Assembly: GCF_014930365.1 (NCBI RefSeq)
Contig: NZ_JABXWI010000037.1
Location: 1 to 44,140 of the forward strand
Direction: 5' to 3'
Origin: Streptomyces caniscabiei
GTDB taxonomy: Bacteria; Actinomycetota; Actinomycetes; Streptomycetales; Streptomycetaceae
DNA length: 44,140 nt
Shown here: in pieces, positions 40,973 to 44,140 of the stretch
How the letters are laid out: each line of letters opens with the position of its first letter
Position numbering within the stretch: position 1 is the first letter of the stretch
Made by a program: the position numbers and the translations under genes
Notes under the pieces: generated by a model
What the model was told of the DNA's origin: nothing
Databases searched by the model: none
Seen by the model: only the letters and a program-made list of their open reading frames with translations

Positions 40973-42178
40973 ATGCGGAACATCGAGACATGGGTGCCGG
41001 ACGCGGGGCAGGCCGACATCGCCGGTCTGAGGAGGCTCGACGCCGACGCACTCGCACGCTACGTGGCCGACCCGGCCTACCCCTGGTGGCGCCGCGTGCC
41101 CTGCGCGCGGGCGCTGGGGGAGCGGGTACCGGAACAGCATGTCGCCCACTTGATCTCACGTGTTCGTGATCCGGGCGATGTGGCCGAGGTGCGCATCGCG
41201 CTTCTCGACCTTCTCGCGGACCGGGCCGAACTGCTGCCGTGGCTGAAGCACCAGGACCGGCGGCACGAGCGGTCGTACGGGATGCCCGAGGCGTTCCTCA
41301 AGGCACGCGGCATGCTCGGCGATCGCTCGGCCGCACGCGAGTTGGCGACGCTCGCGGCGTCCCCGTGGGCGCGTCGGCAGGGCGTCGGCGAGGCCGGACT
41401 GGACGCGCTGGTGACGCGGTACGGGGTCGAGGTGGTCCTGGCCGACCTCGGCGACGAGCGGCCCGAGGACCGGGCTTTCCAGGTCCGGATGCGGCATCGC
41501 GCCGCGGCGGACGTGACCGACGCACTGGCGGACCCCGATCGTGAAGTCGCCTACCTGGCCCAGTCGCTCCTGTCGGATCCGCGACGCGTCCGCGGCTACC
41601 TCGACGAGGCTCCGACGGTCGAGGCGAAGCTCTGGGCCGCATACGCGCTGCATCGCCTCACCGGTGACGTTGCCGAGACCCGGCGCGTCTACGACACCCT
41701 GGGGCGTCCGCGGGTCGAGGTGGCCGGTCTGGACGACGAACTCCGCGGCGCGATCCTGCACGAGTACGCGAGCGGCTGCGAACGACAGAGCGATCCGCGA
41801 TGGCGTGTCGAAGCCCTGTGCAGCGAACCGCCCGTCCGTCCGGACCAGAACGAGCAAGTCGGGCGCGCGACGGCCGCGTTGACCGAAGCGGGCCTCTCGC
41901 CGATGCCTGCCGTCTCCTGCGGCGAGCACCACGGGCAGGGCGACGGGACGTACCACGTCATGGAGTTCGGCGAGAACGAACTGTTCATCAGTACCCTCGG
42001 ACGGTTCGTCACAAGTGCCGAACCCGACCCGACCGCCCGTCAGGCCCTCGAATCCGCGGGCTTCCGCTGGATCGACGAGACCACCAGTGCGATATGCGTC
42101 CCCGGCCTGTGTGTCTACTACTTCGGCGCGCGTGCACCCGTCAGCGTCGACACCCTGCTGTTCTACTGGCAGGACTAG
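40973..42178 (+). CDS. 401-residue protein of unknown function with HEAT-like helical repeats
   Basis: A long, confident open frame with typical codon bias but no family I recognise. Residues about 20-260 form short paired helices of the HEAT or Arm kind, for example PWWRRVPCARALGERVPEQHVAHLI, EVRIALLDLLADRAELLPWL and VEAKLWAAYALHRLTGDV. The C-terminal 120 residues are different: a compact, mixed alpha/beta part with four cysteines (CSEPP, SCGEHH, CVPGLC) and SAGFRWIDETTSAICVPGLCVYYFG. ATG at 40973 has GGGGCTTAGC upstream, a weak ribosome site. It ends 50 nt before the convergent FadR-type gene. No clue to the function beyond the likely protein-binding helical part. Confidence 0.65.
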   Translation: MRNIETWVPDAGQADIAGLRRLDADALARYVADPAYPWWRRVPCARALGERVPEQHVAHLISRVRDPGDVAEVRIALLDLLADRAELLPWLKHQDRRHERSYGMPEAFLKARGMLGDRSAARELATLAASPWARRQGVGEAGLDALVTRYGVEVVLADLGDERPEDRAFQVRMRHRAAADVTDALADPDREVAYLAQSLLSDPRRVRGYLDEAPTVEAKLWAAYALHRLTGDVAETRRVYDTLGRPRVEVAGLDDELRGAILHEYASGCERQSDPRWRVEALCSEPPVRPDQNEQVGRATAALTEAGLSPMPAVSCGEHHGQGDGTYHVMEFGENELFISTLGRFVTSAEPDPTARQALESAGFRWIDETTSAICVPGLCVYYFGARAPVSVDTLLFYWQD

Positions 42179-42183
42179 GGACT

Positions 42184-42204
42184 CGCCCGGATCGTCCCCG
42201 GGCG
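42184..42204. terminator. Stem-loop between convergent HEAT-like and FadR-type genes
   Basis: CGCCCGG (42184-42190) pairs with CCGGGCG (42198-42204) over a 7-nt loop, just 6 nt after the stop at 42178 and 24 nt from the convergent gene. It probably serves both strands. Confidence 0.6.
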
Positions 42205-42227
42205 GGCGGACCCGGACGGGGTTGCTG

Positions 42228-42959
42228 TCAGGCGGAGTTCGCGCGGGCGTCGGACGCAGAGCCGTCGAAGCCGTCGGACTCCAGGTGTTCCCGCAACCAT
42301 CCTTCCGTGCTGCTGACGTGCAGCAGTGCGGCCGCCTGGCTGAGGGGGGCGTCGCGGGCGGCGAGCGCCTCGTAGATCGCCTCGTGCTCCGTGACGGTCC
42401 TGGCCGCGACCTGGGCGTCGACCTGGCCGCGCCAGATCCGGGCGCGCAGCGTGTGACCGGAGACGCCTTCGAGCAGCGCCAGCAGGGACTCGTTGCCGGT
42501 GGCCGCGACGACGGCGCGGTGGAAGGCCGCGTCGTGCATGTTGAGGAGTTCGACGTCGTCGCGGGCATCCCGCATCGCGTCGAGGTGGTGTTTGACCTCG
42601 GCCAGCTGCTCGTCGGTGATCCGGACCGCGGCGAGCCCGGTGGCGGCCGGTTCGAGCAGCCGCCGTACCTCCATCAGGTCCAGCAGCGCGCCCGCGTCGG
42701 CCTGGAGCAGTTCCACGGCACCGCCGAGGCCCTCCAGCAGGACGCTCGCCTGGAGGCTGGTGACGTACGTGCCGTCGCCCCGCTTGACCTCCAGCACCCG
42801 CGCGACGGCAAGCGCTTTGACCGCCTCGCGCGCCAGATTGCGGGAGAGCCCCAGCTGAGCCGCCAGATCGGGTTCCGGAGGCAGCTTGGAACCGGGCGGC
42901 AGCTCGCCGGTCCGGATCAGCTCACGAATCTGCTCGATGGCCTTGTCCGTGAGGGACAC
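42228..42959 (-). CDS. GntR/FadR-family transcriptional regulator (copy 2)
   Basis: A 243-residue FadR-type repressor, a close paralogue of the regulator at 5246-5983. Both begin MSLTD[RK]AI, and the stretch LPPGSKLPPEPDLAAQLGLSRNLAREAVKALAVARVLEV is identical, including the recognition helix. The FCD ligand domain is also well conserved (HDAAFHRAVV, ALLDLMEVRRLLEP) while the last 20 residues differ. The GTG at 42959 with GAGGGGG upstream gives the matching start; the frame opens further upstream to 43217. It lies 295 nt downstream of the amidohydrolase gene on the same strand; that gap has room for its own promoter and contains no gene. Likely effector: a sugar acid. Confidence 0.9.
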   Translation of the reverse strand: MSLTDKAIEQIRELIRTGELPPGSKLPPEPDLAAQLGLSRNLAREAVKALAVARVLEVKRGDGTYVTSLQASVLLEGLGGAVELLQADAGALLDLMEVRRLLEPAATGLAAVRITDEQLAEVKHHLDAMRDARDDVELLNMHDAAFHRAVVAATGNESLLALLEGVSGHTLRARIWRGQVDAQVAARTVTEHEAIYEALAARDAPLSQAAALLHVSSTEGWLREHLESDGFDGSASDARANSA

Positions 42960-43254
42960 CGTGCCCCCTCTTCGTCCGTGTGTGTTTCCGGCATGTCCGG
43001 TCCGCCGAGACCCCGGGCGGACGGATCGGCCCGGAGACGACCGGGACCCGTCGGCTGTGCGGTGTGGCGTACCGCCTGGCCTGGTCCCCCGTCGCGTATG
43101 CCGAGCGTGTGGTTGATGATACTGGGATGCGTGAGGGGGATCGACGAGGTCGCCCCGGCTCCGGACCGTATGAGCGGGCCGGAGGTAAGGGTCGACCGTC
43201 GCTCGCCCCGCGCTCACCTACGCCCCGCGCTCACCCCCACTCAGCCCGTGTTCA

Positions 43255-44133
43255 TCAGGCACCCAAGCGGTAGAAGTCGGACGCGGTGCCGGCGAGGATC
43301 GCCCGGGTCTCGCTCGCGGAACAGCCGTGGAGGATTTCCTCGACGGTGGCGGCCCAGCGATTCCAGCCGCCGGCGAGCACGCAGACCGGCCAGTCGGAGC
43401 CGAACATGAGCCGGTAGGGGCCGAAGGCGGAGAGCAGTACGTCCCACACGGGCCGGATGTCGGCGACGGTCCACTTCGCGTGGTCGGCCTCGGTGACGAG
43501 GCCCGACACCTTGCAGCGCACCTGCGGATGCGCGGCGAGCAGGCGGATCTGCCGTTCCCAGTCGGCCAGGTCACCCCCCGCGATCGGTGGCTTCCCGGCG
43601 TGGTCGAGGACGATCCGCAGGTCGGGGATGCTTTCGGCGAGCCTGATCACCTGGGGCAGCTGGTGGCTTCGGACCAGGACGTCGTAGCCGAGCCCGTGGT
43701 CGCGCACCGCGCGCAGCCCGGACTCCACGACCGGGCGCTGGAGCCAGTCGGGATCCGGTTCCGCCTGGACGATGTGCCGCACGGCTCGCAGGTGGGTGCC
43801 GCCGGGACTGGCGTGCAGTCCGTCGAGGATGTCGTTGATGGCGAGACAGGTCAGGTCGGCCCATCCGACCACCGCGCCGATCAGAGGATCGGTGTCGGCC
43901 AGCGACAGCAGCTCACGGGTTTCGGGCAGGGAGGTCACGCACTGGACGACCACGCTGCGCTCCAGTCGGCGGCCCATGATCCCGCTGGTGGCGGTCGTGC
44001 GCAGGCCGCCGGCGTCGAAGGAGCGGCGGATCGGTTCGTGCCCCGGGTCGTCCAGCCAGGGCTGAGGGCGTCGGTCGAGGTTCCACACGTGGTGGTGGGC
44101 GTCGACGAGGCCGAGGTCCGCGATGTCAGACAC
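43255..44133 (-). CDS. Amidohydrolase, L-fuconolactonase-like
   Basis: A 292-residue amidohydrolase-superfamily TIM-barrel enzyme of the cog3618 type. The metal-binding N-terminus is VDAHHHVWNLDRRPQPWL (His13-His15), with His178 in VLDHAGKPP and the catalytic Asp247 in MFGSDWPVC. This combination, especially HHHVW and FGSDWPV, is that of L-fuconolactonase and related sugar-lactonases that open 1,5-lactones. GTG 44133 is used; the upstream gene would end at 44126, overlapping by 8 nt. It would take the product of the aldose dehydrogenase at 4248-5255, so it fits the same oxidative pathway though at the other window end. Its regulator is probably the FadR-type protein at 42228. Confidence 0.85.
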   Translation of the reverse strand: MSDIADLGLVDAHHHVWNLDRRPQPWLDDPGHEPIRRSFDAGGLRTTATSGIMGRRLERSVVVQCVTSLPETRELLSLADTDPLIGAVVGWADLTCLAINDILDGLHASPGGTHLRAVRHIVQAEPDPDWLQRPVVESGLRAVRDHGLGYDVLVRSHQLPQVIRLAESIPDLRIVLDHAGKPPIAGGDLADWERQIRLLAAHPQVRCKVSGLVTEADHAKWTVADIRPVWDVLLSAFGPYRLMFGSDWPVCVLAGGWNRWAATVEEILHGCSASETRAILAGTASDFYRLGA

Positions 44134-44140
44134 GGGCTGC
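44126..44140 (-). CDS. Possible 3' tip of an upstream gene (partial)
   Basis: On the minus strand the window begins with Ala-Ala-Arg-Val-stop, the stop overlapping the GTG start of the amidohydrolase by 8 nt. This would be the end of a gene lying to the right. Fourteen bases (44126-44139) match the plus-strand start of the window (2-15) exactly. Four residues are too few to name the product. Confidence 0.2.
   Translation of the reverse strand, partial: AARV

Noticed and set aside
43111..43121. AT-rich patch that could be a FadR-type operator or a -10 element for the second FadR-type gene
   Set aside because: It gives TATCAT on the minus strand but no convincing -35 and no TGGT...ACCA-type palindrome.
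1..44140. CRISPR arrays, rRNA genes, intact insertion sequences or prophage genes
   Set aside because: No repeat-spacer pattern, rRNA sequence, transposase or integrase motif was seen anywhere in the window.

Overview
The window is very GC-rich (G/C-dominated third codon positions, GTG and TTG starts, tightly overlapping genes). Its family content fits an actinomycete, most likely Streptomyces or a close relative: a Ser/Thr kinase with a Pro/Thr-rich wall-spanning linker, DUF1707 and DUF4259 proteins, a MmyB-type XRE regulator remnant and many TetR/GntR regulators. No rRNA, tRNA, CRISPR array or intact transposase was found. This is accessory chromosome: catabolic and transport islands separated by regulators and gene debris.

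Layout. (1) 1-5983, plus strand: an eight-frame sugar-acid operon with FucU-like mutarotase, Zn dehydrogenase, KduD-like SDR, KDPG aldolase, KDG kinase, aldo/keto reductase and a FadR-type GntR repressor. (2) 5991-11457: a methyltransferase, then the back half of a homoprotocatechuate meta-cleavage operon. Its first gene (FAH-RraA fusion) has lost its N-terminus just after a perfect 25-bp tandem duplication; a DapA-type aldolase, HpaE and HpaD follow. (3) 11537-17216: an RTX remnant, a secreted I36-like protein, a Ser/Thr kinase coupled to a membrane partner, a GNAT, a MmyB-type regulator remnant and a TetR. (4) 17265-20731, minus strand: a complete NitT/TauT-type ABC importer. (5) 21201-26802: a secreted esterase, then a TetR divergent from an SDR / saccharopine-dehydrogenase-like / acyl-CoA-ligase operon, with three 22-bp tandem operator-like repeats between them. 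(6) 26915-33911: small single genes (alpha/beta hydrolase, RibD-like reductase, DUF1707, VOC, APH-like kinase, DUF4259, Nudix, HSL-type esterase) and debris. (7) 33956-39633, minus strand: AI-2E transporter, LuxR-type two-component system and MMPL transporter. (8) 40045-44140: a PfpI/Hsp31-like protein, a 401-aa protein of unknown function, a second FadR-type regulator and an L-fuconolactonase-like amidohydrolase.

How the parts may work together. The two FadR-type regulators, at 5.2 kb and 42.2 kb, are close paralogues with the same recognition-helix region, and each sits with sugar-acid genes. Mutarotase, aldose dehydrogenase, lactonase (at the far end), a sugar-acid SDR, KDG kinase and KDPG aldolase would make most of an oxidative fucose- or uronate-type route, split over the window and possibly under shared control. 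The dehydratase step and sugar uptake are not visible. The homoprotocatechuate cluster looks broken at its 5' end. The functional assignments come from recognisable motifs read by eye; no database search was run.
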